Source: Pisaster brevispinus (taxonomy: Eukaryota; Echinodermata; Asteroidea; Forcipulatida; Asteriidae). Taken from it: a DNA stretch of 64,000 bases. The notes beneath the pieces were generated by a model. That model was not told where the DNA came from. It was given only the letters and a program-made list of their open reading frames with translations, and searched no databases. The DNA lies in contig JAMKCF010000004.1 of assembly GCA_023634235.1 (NCBI GenBank), forward strand, positions 23,816,527-23,880,526. Reading direction: 5' to 3'. Of the stretch, positions 1-11,900 are shown in pieces. Both the position numbers and the translations under genes were made by a program. How positions within the stretch are numbered: position 1 is the stretch's first letter; each line of letters starts with the position of its first letter.

Positions 1-111
1 TAAAAAAAAAATAAAATAAAAAATACACTGATGTGTTATAAGCTCTGTTTGCTTACTGCTGCTGTCCCGAGTCCTGGGGGGGGGGGGGGGGGGGGAAAGA
101 AATCCACATGC

Positions 112-240
112 TACTCGAGTGGGATTCGAACCCCTGGCCCCTGCAACCTAGAGCCGATGTCCTTACCACTAGACCACCGAGTGTGCCTGGTAATGGAAAG
201 CCAGTTGGAATCCTGTTATTAGAAGCCGGTACCACAAACA
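112..240 (-). repeat. tRNA-headed SINE fragment, family B
   Basis: On the minus strand it reads GGTCTAGTGGTAAGGACAT (A-box-like), then GGGGTTCGAATCCC (B-box-like). The flank CAGTTGGAATCC...ACCACA is shared with 36785-36925. It resembles a tRNA but lacks a convincing acceptor stem, and it recurs, so a SINE head is favoured over a tRNA gene. Confidence 0.6.
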
Positions 241-331
241 ACTGTAACTTATGCAGTTATTACATCAAGGATATATATCTTGTTGTTTCCTGAAACTGTT
301 TAAAAGGGTACAAAAACCAGGGAATAACTTC

Positions 332-517
332 AAGTTTGCTCCTTTTTTTCCTTCCAATTTTGAAGTTTGCTCCTTTTTTTCCTTCCAATTTTGAAGTTTG
401 CTCCTTTTTTTCCTTCCAATTTTGAAGTTTGCTCCTTTTTTCCCTTCCAATTTTGAAGTTTGCTCCTTTTTTTCCTTCCAATTTTGAAGTTTGCTCCTTT
501 TTTTCCTTCCAATTTTG
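332..517. repeat. 31-bp tandem array, six copies
   Basis: The unit begins AAGTTTGCTCC, continues through a T-rich stretch and ends CCTTCCAATTTTG. Copies start at 332, 363, 394, 425, 456 and 487 and are almost identical; the fourth has one T changed to C. It is a short minisatellite of pyrimidine-rich sequence on the + strand. Confidence 0.95.
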
Positions 518-2072
518 CTGAGCCAAAAAACCTGGTCTGATAATATATACTGCGGATAATTTCATCCGAATATTTGGACAAGACTGAGGGAATGTTTTAT
601 GGCTCTCATATTTTGAGCAATCAAAGGGCAATATTAAATCACTTCAGTGTGATTGCATACATTCCAGCTGATTTTGATGTCAATCAAAGTTATCATCAGG
701 AGACCTTTCTTAATAGTCCCTGAAGGATTTTGGGAGTTACTGCAAAATTTGTACCCGTTTTGAAACAATTTAAGCAATAAATACCCCGGAAATGACTTTG
801 AGTTTCTAATATAAATTTGCTGAACAAACTCCCAATGGGAAAAATCACCATCGTCTTAATGGCACCTGCACTGTTTAGTGTGTAATGAAATAAATAAGAT
901 TGCTTGGTATTTCGGTATTGAAAAATAGCTTAATGTATAAATTTCCTTGTTACTTTTTTGGTACTTTCTTGGGTTTTTTTCTTTCTCAAAAGAATGAATA
1001 ATTTCCACATGCTGGTTGCTTATCTCACGGGGACTGGCAAGGTTATTGTGTGGATTTAAAGTTGAGAGAATAGAATTAGCTGGCGCAAACTGCTTACCAA
1101 CCAAAAGTTGAGGATTTATAAAGCTCTCTATAACCCAGCCTGGAGATGTCACATCCATTGATGAAGGCTGTTGATGTCTGGGCCACCGTGGGGTTTAACC
1201 AAGTACACACAAACATGCTCTGGTGACACCATCAAGCACCAAAAAAACAACTTTCAACACTTGGTTATCTCTCATCTGCACTACACACCTGTAACAGATC
1301 AACTGTGTCTGAAAAAAAGGAAGGGCAGCTATCGCCCTTTCTGTCCAATTCTCCCTGGAACACGACAGTATGACATCCATTATGCCATTTGTGGTTTTTT
1401 TTTGCAAAGACTTTATTCTTCAATTTAGTAATAACCGCAATCACAAAGCCTGGAGACTAACCCAGCCATCCCGGGTAAGTCCCATGGAAGTAGATACCAC
1501 CTGTTAGCCATGTGTGTGTCATTAATGCACAGAGCCCTCCAGACCATGCCCATCAGACTGTGCCCATTGTCGGGATCTTACTTTATCCTTTACCGTGGTG
1601 TAATGATGAGAAAATTGATATTTTAAACATTGCTAATCCAGGATGACCCAAATAAGCATGAACTCTTAAAACCTGGAAGGAAAAGGGTGGGAATTTTGCT
1701 ATGCGGATGGATCCTCCCTGGTTCCCGTGCTCTGCATCGAGGGAAATCAACTCTGAAGCTGGAGTTGCTACAGTTCATATTGTATAGCTCATTGCTGTAC
1801 ATCATACATACTCATGAACGAGAGCTGATTTCTCACTGGTCTACATCATCAGGTGCCATATGCTATTTTTGTTGTTTCCAAGCGCGCGTGCCAACATTCA
1901 TGCACAGGTTAAATACGCACGTGTAGTAGACTATCGCCTGTGCATTAGTCTGCTACGCATGTGCTTTACGTAGCGCCCGTGGAACTGTCTCACAGGTGTA
2001 ATACTTACATACGCGCAAATGAGGTATAGTAATAGAAATGTAACAATTAATTATTTCGGGTGGACAGTCGGT

Positions 2073-2167
2073 ATTAGCTCCTCTCGGTATTGGAAGTAGT
2101 CAAACTAGTTCCTTCGACTTCACCTAGGGAACTAGTTTTTCAACTTCCAATACCTCGGGGAGCTAAT
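2073..2167. repeat. 95-bp palindrome (foldback)
   Basis: The left arm ATTAGCTCCTCTCGGTATTG... pairs with the right arm ...CAATACCTCGGGGAGCTAAT. The inner arms AACTAGTTCC and GGAACTAGTT flank a loop of about 15 bp. The arms are over 35 bp with a few mismatches, consistent with a small foldback or MITE element. Confidence 0.75.
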
Positions 2168-2808
2168 TTAGTTGTTAACCCTCAATCCAAACTTGTTGAA
2201 TTTGACCTCCTGATAAGGCATATGTAGGAAATGATTTCGTCCAGCTATTCTGCAGAGCAAAATGTATGTAGGCTGGAAAAGTTTTGTGCACACTAATGCT
2301 AATAAAAAGTATAGCAAACGATGTTTGAGTAGCAACCGATACATTTTGCGTAGCATTTTGCTGTGCTGTACAAGTGAAAAATCATTCACTGCATAGTGAA
2401 TTGCAGCTGTACAGGAATTACCCACACCATAACGGAGGTTCTTGACTGTTGGCATTGAGGCTTGGGGAAGACAGATGGTTGAGGGAACCGTGTTCTTGTC
2501 AAACTCATGAAAAATATGAAATCACTGTTTTCCACTTTTGGGACGGGGTGTGTTACCTGTTCCCCGCCTCCCTAGGGATCGCCATCAAGCTGGTTTGACA
2601 GAAGGGGGTGATAAAGAAAAGACAAACAAAGTCTCCCTACAAAAGCATCATCTCCCCTACCCTTTTCATCATGAGGATTTTTCTCCCAGAAAGCAATACT
2701 GCCGCCGTTTGATTGATGCTCGACCCTCCCCCCCAAAAAAACTTACCCAGACGGCCTGTCTGTATCTGATAACTGATTGGCTATTGTTGGTTGTTGTTTT
2801 TCTTTCAG

Positions 2809-2916
2809 AGGACCTGCAGTAGGCTGTGGTGTACAGGCTCCTTCCAAGGGTCCCGCCGTGGCTGCCGCACCCAACACATGCCATGGGCTGATGGTACGCC
2901 ATGCGGCAACAACAGG
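2809..2916 (+). CDS. ADAMTS9: Exon 1 in window: end of disintegrin-like domain
   Basis: Translates from phase 0 as [11 protein letters not shown]..., then [16 protein letters not shown], then NNR. The LWC...GC.T.H.PWADGT.C pattern is the hallmark end of the ADAMTS disintegrin-like module, which sits next to the catalytic domain and helps substrate recognition. The acceptor is a T-rich tract ending TTTCAG and the donor is GTAAAC. The exon runs phase 0 to phase 0, and its last codon joins exon 2 to make [11 protein letters not shown]. The exon encoding the start of this domain was not found in 1-2808. Confidence 0.95.
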
Positions 2917-5900
2917 GTAAACTTAGCATTGACCTTCCTCCATTGTTTTCTTGGAACCATACTCTTCTTGTCTTCCACCTCCTTTAGTCTTTAATGTACC
3001 TCTCCCCACATAAAGAAAACCCCACAAACCAAAATATATTTCTGTTTTGGTGTGAAACAAGCCCCAATTTACACCTATAAGAAACAAATTTTATCAACAA
3101 TTTAGTTAGCATTTCAGGGAGCCAGTCACAAACAATACACATAACATTGTGTTATGCCTGGTAACCCATATCTGCTAAGCATAATTTTCTATGCTAAACA
3201 AATTTGCAACCCCACCCCCCCTTCAAATATAAACACAGTCTGAAGTCAAAACAATGCAGGCATTATCTGCTAGACAGCCTACAACCATCCATCACATGCT
3301 CACCTTTAACTCTTGAACCAGAATAATACAGAGAAGTTACCGTCCTTGTTAGTGCACATTACTCCAAACAAATGTCAGCGCTACAAGGCAGTGTATGTTT
3401 CCAATCAGCGGAGACTTATTGGGCCATGGAGACAATGTTGTTAGACAACCCTGATCAGGTTTCCTCATGATTACAGACCTTTAGACTCTCTGAATGTTTC
3501 AACCCAACTGATGAAAAGCAAGCGCGATTAAATGATACCGGATCATATGGCTCGGGTTTTTTAGACTTGAAAACAAGTCGCTAGTGTTTGTTTGTAACCC
3601 CACTGGTAGTAGGAAACTGTAGGGAGTGTGGCTACCAGGGACTTGAAATCAAGTCTCACCTGGATTATAGGAACAGTAATGCATTATACATCGCAAGATT
3701 TTCTTCCATCATGTTATTTCACACTACACGGTTTTGACTTTTTCAATCTCTGGAAACACTTTTGGCTTCAGTTTTATTACCCCGGGGAATTACTTCTGGA
3801 CAAATTTATTTGCCAAATATTTTTGTTTAACCCTCCAATTTCCAGCGAGTTGACCAACCATTTTAAACCATTCAACGGCATGCGTTGTGTGTGGTGGCAC
3901 ACATGTGTGTACTGTGTAGATGCATTCACCACATGATTGTAGGCTGACATAGTTTATCTATCATTCAAAACCACAGTGGTCAGACAGTAGGAGGGTTGAC
4001 TGTATACTATGTAGATGCATTCACTATGTGATATCATATTGCAAGCTGGCATTGAATGGTCAGACAGTAGGAGGGTTGACTGTGTACTATGAGATACAAT
4101 CACCATGTGATATATTGCATGCTGGCATTGAATGGTCAGACAGTAGGAGGGTTGGCTGTGTACTATTAGATGCATTCATCATGTGTTATCATAATATTGC
4201 TAGCTGGCATTGTTTATTTATCATTCAAAACCACAGTTGATAATATTGAATGGTCAGACAGTAGGAGGGTTCCACCAGGAATCTCTCCACAGCATCTTCT
4301 TCAGAAACTTTACAATTACTGCATGTCTTTTCCCCACAGTGGTGTGATCGAGGCAAGTGTGTCAGCCGAGCACACTCCACCGAACCCGTAGATGGTGGGT
4401 GGGGCAAGTGGGAGGCATATGGGGACTGTTCCAGGACGTGTGGAGGGGGTGTTAAACAAGCTGTACGTCATTGTACCGAGCCATCCCCGCAGAATGGAGG
4501 GAAGTACTGCATCGGGAGGAGGGTGCGATTCCGCTCGTGTAACAGCAGGGTAAACAATATTTTTCATTTACTAAAGAACTGAGTACAACAAAAACCTACA
4601 ATAACATTTCTTCTCAGACGAAGGAGTTGTCAGGCTTTGTTAACCTTTATACAGAAAAAATAAATAAAAAATTGTTGGAGTAATGAGCCATCAAAAAAGC
4701 CCCAGCATAAAGCAATTGAATAGAAATGATCAAGAGTATAACAAATAAATGTCTTGGAAATCATTTTGACTAGCATCCTCTAGAAAACCAGCTGTGTCTG
4801 TTTGGCTATTCCAGAGCATGACCCAGCCTTTGCTTTTAGGGCCACTTAAAACAACGCACCATGTTCATCAACTTCCCCCGACAAAAACAAACAAAAAGGA
4901 AAACCAAATTATCCATAGGGAACAAAAATACCCCAAAAAATGAAAGGCTTGGTCACATGCAAGTCACATTATAACCACTCCTGAAACTCAGGAGCAAGGT
5001 TCTAGCGGGAAATCCTTCATTACCGCCTTGTGATCCCCAACGAGTTGACACACCTTATACTGACAGCTTTCCATTTTTTTTTTATCCCCCGCTTTTCGGC
5101 AACAAACAACTTGATTGAAACATCATGGGAGGGTTTGGCCTACATTTGGCCCGAGCTCATGTTAATTTGACTTTGATATTCGTTTGTGACAGCAAGCGGG
5201 GTGGTGGCAACAGGTGCGTGGGGAGGGGGTTGTCTTGGATGCAGGGTCCAAGATGGGTGAGGGAAGGCAGGTAGAGGTTGTCTGATCTGAAAATAAAGGA
5301 TGAGCATAGGGATTATCAAGACCTGTCATTGATTTGGCTCACTGATAAGAAACAGATATCAATCTTGATCTTATATATTCGGCATTTTTGCAATGTGGGC
5401 TTCGTTTGAATCGGAAGTCCAAATCAAACTGTTGTAAGGTTTTGATTTTAAAAAATGGGTCACCTACCAGCAATCATAAAGCCATCTGTCAGACTGTCAA
5501 CCATGAATGGAAGTGGTTATCATTGTGGAGTTCCCAGCCAAATTTTGAACCAGAATAGCAAGCTCTTCCAACATTCCCCTCCCCTCCCCTCCACCCTACT
5601 TATACCTCCAAAACAAACAAAGCAAAACCACAACAAACAGATAAATAGAAAAGATAATAACAGGCACACACTTGATGCGTCTCCAGATTACTAATATCGT
5701 ATAATTTTGTATTTTCTTTGTGCTAGACTTGTCCGGTCAATTCCATTCCGTTCAGGGATCAGCAGTGTGCAAACTTCAACGGGAACAACTTCAACATTCA
5801 AGGTGTACCTAGGGACGTACGGTGGGTCGCTAAGTACACAGGTGGTGAGTCTTAACTCTTTGTCTTTCATCTTCACACGCTGTTATAACTGCTGGTACTT

Positions 5901-8900
5901 TTCTGCTGCTTGGGACACTCAGAAGGTTTTTGCAATGTTTGAAACTAGGGCTAGGGTGGAGAATTCAGTGTTTCTACATTTTGTAAATGACATATGTTGT
6001 AAGTCAAAAGGAGTGCAATTATTTGTATTCGTTGTGGCGTGTCATGGCCTAGCGGTTAAGAGCACCGGATTCAAGCTCTGGTGTTTGATCAGCAGAGTGT
6101 GGGTTCGAGTCCCGGTCGTGATACTTGTGTCCTTAAGCAAGACACTTAACCATGATTGCTTCGTAAAGTTGGGGAGGTAGTGCTTTCTGCTCTACCAGCC
6201 AGGTTTCTGATGGATGATACCCAAACCTACATCCGTATGGACTGTAAAGGGGGTAAACCTGTTTCAGCCCCAGGAGTAGGTGGCAACGGCCCCTGGAAAA
6301 AATAGTTGATTGTAGCCCACACCTTGAAGTGGCCTTCAGGCCTTGTGTGTCTGGCGACTTGCATAACAAAAAAATTTTAAAAAGTAATTCAGCAGTTCTG
6401 AAATATTGCTTAATCACAAGTGGCACGATCCCTATGTGCAACAGCGAAAAGGAATACCAGTTTTTAGTCTACCCAGAATGGGCCAGGCTATTTTGTATCA
6501 GACCCATTCTCATTTTCATTTCCTTGTTTGGAATTGGTACAAAATCCAGAATCAATTTTGTACCAAAAGTATTTCTAAATAGTAAGGCAGCCCACCATAG
6601 TATCATCAGACAGCCCCCCTTGCCTCTTTCCCAGCCTAAAATTTCATCTTTGAGAGGGCAAGGCCATTTTCTTGTTGCAAAGGTCACTTCCTCTGGAAAC
6701 CATTAAAGTCTATGGGAAACGTTTGAAGGGGCACCAAGGCCAAGACCAGGGCAACGGAATTCCAGGACTGTCTTTCTCTAATCACTGAAGGAATTCTCAG
6801 TTCAAAGTGCATAAAACAACGTCAGCTTCATGTTGGCTGACCGAAAAATATCTGCAGCCAGCCATCCTGACAGCCAAAACAGTTTATTTCAAGTGACACA
6901 GAAAAAACAAATCCACGGCAGAGTTTAGGCAAAGTATCAGTCTCTATTTCTTCAGTGTGGGATTGATGCGCATTTCCAGTGGATGTAATTTACTGGCTAG
7001 ACAAATTAAACAGGTCCCGAGGAGGGGGGGGGGGGGGATTGAGCTAATTGATAAATCTGACGAGAATAGATATATTATAGCGTGGCATTTGTCAAGCGCC
7101 AAATTACTGTAAAAGAGCTCTATCTTTCCAGCTATATATAGTTTTGTGTTGTTTTCCAGACTTCTGTACAACACTTCCATGTTTTGTTTTGATTTGTTTT
7201 AAACAGTAGTTTTTCTTGTTTGTTAATGTTAACTCTTCCCATGGGGGGGGGGGGGGGGGGTTAGCTTCAAAGTATTTGCGCAGTGGAGGCGAAAGCCATA
7301 CCATGATGAGAGAATGTTTCAGACGACAAGATATTCTGCTACACAGTGTTGTGATTTCTTCAATAGTGCGACAATGCTTCTGCCATACCATAATGATAAA
7401 CAAAATCCCGGTGTCTTGTTTAACCTACTTGGCAATAGGGATGTTGGGTTTTTTTGTGGTTTTTTTTTTTTTGGGGGGGGGGGTGGTAATACTCCAAGGT
7501 GCTGTGTTGACTCCCTAATAATGCACCTCAGGTGTGACAGAGTCCCGTTAATGACATTGGTGTCTGGAGCTAACATTAAGAGACGCATGCACATAATGTT
7601 TTGTCATCATCGGAGTGTCTGGGCTATGTAGACTCCCTGACCTACATTGCAGCCACTGTGTTTAAAGGGACGCCTTAGTCAAGGTTATTAATTGGTTTAG
7701 CAGGGTTCTCCCCATGTACAAGCTAGCGTATCGGGCCAATACAAGCGAATTGCGTGCCGATACGCCAACATTTCGGTCGATAAGCAAACACAAAATTATT
7801 ATTTCTCAAAAAAATCGAGAGAAAACCATAAAGAATGCTCCAGAATGCACAGTAGAGCTTTTAAAACCAAGATAAACACCGAGTAGAAAACATTCCGAAG
7901 ATGCTGTTTCAATTTAGCATGCTTCGGCTAAACATAAAAAATGTTAGTCCAGAATGCCCGGGCACAGTTTTGAAAAAACCTGGGAGAATCCTGTTTAAAA
8001 ACTTGGCAGTCTAGCAACCAAATTCTGATTTGAAATAGAAATATTTAAAATATCGAGAGTTTTCGGAAAATAGAATACGAAAAGAATAAGATTTTTTCAA
8101 ATGAGAAATACATTCATGTACTGCCCATAGTAGAAGAAGGACAGATACCCCTGCAGTTGAGATTCGGTGCATTTTTAAAATCAAAAATAAATAAATAAAT
8201 AAATAACAATTAAAGTAAATAAACAAATGGCAATAACAAATTTGAAACAAATAAATATTGTCAACAATAAAAAATAGCATTACTACACAGGTGATCGGAA
8301 TATCTCAGTAATTTTGTGAAATGTCGCTTTTCTTTTTCCCTCTCAGTGCAGATAAAAGAACGATGCAGTCTGTTCTGTCGTGTTGATGGCAGCATCGCAT
8401 TTTACAAGCTCGCCAAGAAAGTCACCGACGGGACACCTTGTGGGGAAGACACTGATGATATATGTGTACAGGGACAATGTTGGGTAGGTGGCGTTTTTGT
8501 TATCTTATGGGGGACAGGGATGATGGGTGGGGAATTTAAAGTGGGGCACTTTCAACCCCAAACGTTTGTTTAAGTTTTGGTTTTTCAAACTGAGGAAATC
8601 CTTGATTTGTCAAAACTTGTCAAAGTGCTCAGTAAGGATACGTTTGGGGTGGGATTGTGCTTTTCATAATACAAGCAGGGGAAATGGCACACAGTCAGAG
8701 TATGTCCTTTGAAAAGATATAGGTAGTATAGCAAGCAATGGCAGCCATTTTGGCAATTTTGAAAGTCTGAGATGGCCCTTGGCCAAATATCTTTCTCATA
8801 GCATGCTGTGTGTCATGGCACTTCAGGCCTGGAATTACATGGAGGCCATGACCTCTGTTGCCCCTGGTCTTGGCCTTGGTGCCCCTTCAGAAGTTTCCCA

Positions 8901-11900
8901 TCTAGTTTAAGATTTTTCAATAGAAGTGCCCTTTGCAAACTGAAAATGGCCTTGCCCTCTCAAAGATGAAATTCCAGGCCTGGGTACTCATGACATGACT
9001 GTCTGCCAAATTCCATGCTTGTATCATGAAAGGCAAAATACCGACTACCAACACAACATTACAATGAGATGTCTTGTGTAAAGGAAAAAAAAAACGAAAA
9101 CAAACCCCCATCTGTTGAAGTCCTCAGTCTCAGCGTGTAGACACGCTCACTCAAATAAGCATATAAGGGTGTGCGATCCTTTAGGATGTGCCCATGGACA
9201 GGCTGTATGGAAGCTATACAGCAGCAGTGGACTGGAACCAGCTGTCTGTCTGGTAGAACAACCAGCATGCCTCGCAGTCAAATTCAGAGAAACCTAAGGT
9301 TAATGAACGTTGAATGTAGCTATAGACTCCAAATTATGAGACATTAGCTCGAAGAAAAAAAAAAGCATTGTGTGTAAGCTGACGATGGCATTATTCAGTG
9401 CAACTTTCCCCATTTTCCCCAATACACACACCCCCATTAAAAAAAATTTTAAAAGAAAGAACTAATTGAGTTGAGTTGAGTTGAGTTGAGAAGTTAATAA
9501 TAAAAATTGCAATTTGGTGAAATTTGTAACATTTTAAATTGACTTTGCAGTGGTGTAAAATTTAAATGATTCCTTATTTCATTCTTTTTCTCTATAAGGG
9601 TGCCGGATGTGACCATATTCTTGGTTCCCAGACGACCAAGGACAACTGTGGTGTTTGTGGAGGTGATAATCGGTCATGTCGGAGAGTTACTGGCACCTAT
9701 AACAAGGCGAAATATGGTTAGTGTCGCCTCTCTCGTCCCAGTTTGTCTTGGATGTCAGGATATCTTTAAAGAAAACAAAAACCAAGGGTTCCGTTTCCTG
9801 AAATTCCTTTTGATTCTGGTGTTTACACAAATATGTAAAGCGAAAAAAAACCACAAGTTTCCTAAAAAAAAAAAAAAAAGATGGCTGTGATTCTTAGACT
9901 TAAAACTCTCACCGTTTCTGCATGAAATAAAATCTGTTTCAGCTTTCTTGGTTGAACTTTTCACTCCCTCATGGACCAGAGTTTATCTCCTTCCTGAAAA
10001 AAACTTCATCGATGCCCAGGGACTTTTTTTGCCACAACAACATCTCAGAAATGTATCCAATCAGACCCTGGGATTAAACCTGACTTCTGACAAACAGGTG
10101 CTTCCAGAGAAAAAATCAGCTGAGGCCCAAGCCTGTGCTTCCAGGACCCCCTCCAACAAGTTCTGGGTCAGTGGTGAATTTCCTCGTGCCAGTAAACATC
10201 AGAATGGTCTGGGGGTTAGGCAAGGGTCAGGGGGGTAGAGGGGGTAGAGGAACGGAAACTAGCAATGATTTTCCTACTCATTGCAGAGGGGATATTTATG
10301 TTGGTTGTGACACCTTCACCGTTAGAGTAGAGCCGACAAGGCAGTAACTGCAGAAGTGTACAATATACAGTGGAATATTTAGCTGGGTGAATCTGTTAGA
10401 AGATGGATTTTGAATATGTGTTATTTACTCACCCTCAAGGACGAGGGGAAAAAATGGCAAGTCATTTGAGAGTCGGACAATATTGTCCTGCTTGGGATGG
10501 GGGATTATAACAATTGGCAGGTGGGGTATTAAATGTTACGTGTTTTCATTGCCGATGTATCGCAGGACTCGACTTCTGTCTCCGGTAATTAGAGATTTTT
10601 TTTTTTTTTTCGCCTGTCGAAGTGCTGTCAGAAATGTAGTTTCCTGTTTTTTAAATGAATTTTTAGGGTGAACTTATTTTTCACTTTATTTATCGATTGA
10701 TGGATTGGTTTTTGATGTGGAGGTGGAAGGGGTTTGCTCGTAAACTTATCATATATTAAATAATTTTGAACTATGGATAATGATGACTGCACCATTAGGC
10801 ACAGGAGTGGGAAGGAGGGTTAGGGTCCTGGGAGACTTAAGCAGAAGACCACCCCCTACCTCTGTACAAGGACTGCTGTTTTCAATAGTACTACAGTCAA
10901 TGGGGAAAATGTTAGAAATGTTAGAAAGACATAAGGCAGACAACCTTATCAGACAAGACGATCAGAGCATACTGATCGAAACGTTGAGTCGTTAACCACC
11001 GGTTCTTTTCAGAACCTACACTACTCAAAAGAGATTTTCACATGGTGTTACCGCAAACCTCTCTTAGTTATACTTCCACCATGCAAAGTTTCAAATCCTA
11101 CTGAAAATAAAATGTACAAATTGTAGTTTGTGTGCTGTGGGTATAATAAGCACTAACCCTTTTGTTCGATGATATTTTTTTGTTGGTGCTATTTTTTGTT
11201 GCTGTAATTAGTGAGCACGTTTCGCTCTAACTCTGGTTATTTGTTGTTGCCTTAGGTTTAGTTATTTCTGTTTGCTATAGCTCTGGATATTTCTTATTGC
11301 CAATGTTTAGTTATTTCTGTTTGCTGTATAACTCTGGTTATTTCTCATTGCTTAGGTTTAGTTATTTTTGTCTGCTATAGCTCTGGATATTTCTTATTGC
11401 TAAGGTTTAGTTATTTCTGTTTGCTATAGCTATGGTTATGTCTTAATGCTTAGGTTGAGTTATTTCTGTTTTCTATAGCTGTGGTTATGTCTTATTGCTT
11501 ATGTTGATTATTTTTCTGTCTGCGATAGCTCTGGTTATTTCTTATTGCTCGAGCTGTGGTTATATTTTGCTGTCTTGAGTTTGGTTACTTCTGTTTTATT
11601 TTAGGTTATAACAAAGTAGTAGAGATCCCATCCGGGTCCACTAGGATAGATGTACAACAACACAGCTACCAAGGCATTCCAGTAGATGACAACTACCTCG
11701 GTGAGTACAATGCTTGTTGAGTACAAACTCCCTCATAACTCTCTCTGTGTATAAATATATGCGTAGCGTTACAAACGTCAGTATGAATTTCTTGTTCTTG
11801 TTGCATTCGCAGCCATACGGGGTAGCAATGGGGACTACCTCCTCAATGGTCAGTTTGTGGTCAGTATGTTTCAACGAGAGGTCAAGATCGGTAGCGTCAT

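Larger units (their letters stand above)
1..2808. other. Intron or upstream flank, no coding exon seen
   Basis: Probably the intron before the disintegrin-end exon. I found no sequence resembling the start of the disintegrin-like domain or the HExxH catalytic region in any frame. It holds a 20-G run (76-95), a minus-strand tRNA-like SINE head, a 31-bp tandem array and a 95-bp palindrome, each listed separately. About 520-2072 shows no recognisable structure. Confidence 0.7.
5845..8346. other. Intron 3
   Basis: Contains a plus-strand SINE, one copy of the AGGCCTGGAATT-type element and three poly-G runs near 7022, 7243 and 7472. An (AAAT)n stretch lies near 8190-8210. The remainder is unremarkable. 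Confidence 0.65.
9717..11604. other. Intron 5
   Basis: Unique AT-rich sequence, then a dispersed repeat at about 10950-11065 with GATCAGAGCATACTGATCGA and CACCGGTTCTTTTCAGAACC. It ends in a roughly 49-bp tandem array that runs into the exon 6 acceptor. Confidence 0.65.

Noticed and set aside
112..185. Minus-strand tRNA gene with A and B boxes
   Set aside because: No complete cloverleaf with a paired acceptor stem can be drawn, and the flanks are shared with 36785-36925, so a SINE head is more likely.
260..631. Lys-rich 123-codon minus-strand frame with repeated GKKGANFKIGR units
   Set aside because: It is simply the translation of the 31-bp minisatellite, which has few stops in that strand.
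1..2808. Search for the catalytic HExxHxxGxxHD and disintegrin start exons
   Set aside because: Not found in any frame; they must lie upstream of the window.
5841..5850. Earlier exon 3 donor at GTGGTG
   Set aside because: Using it would drop one codon (the Gly of YTGVQ); the later GTGAGT fits the consensus and family spacing better.
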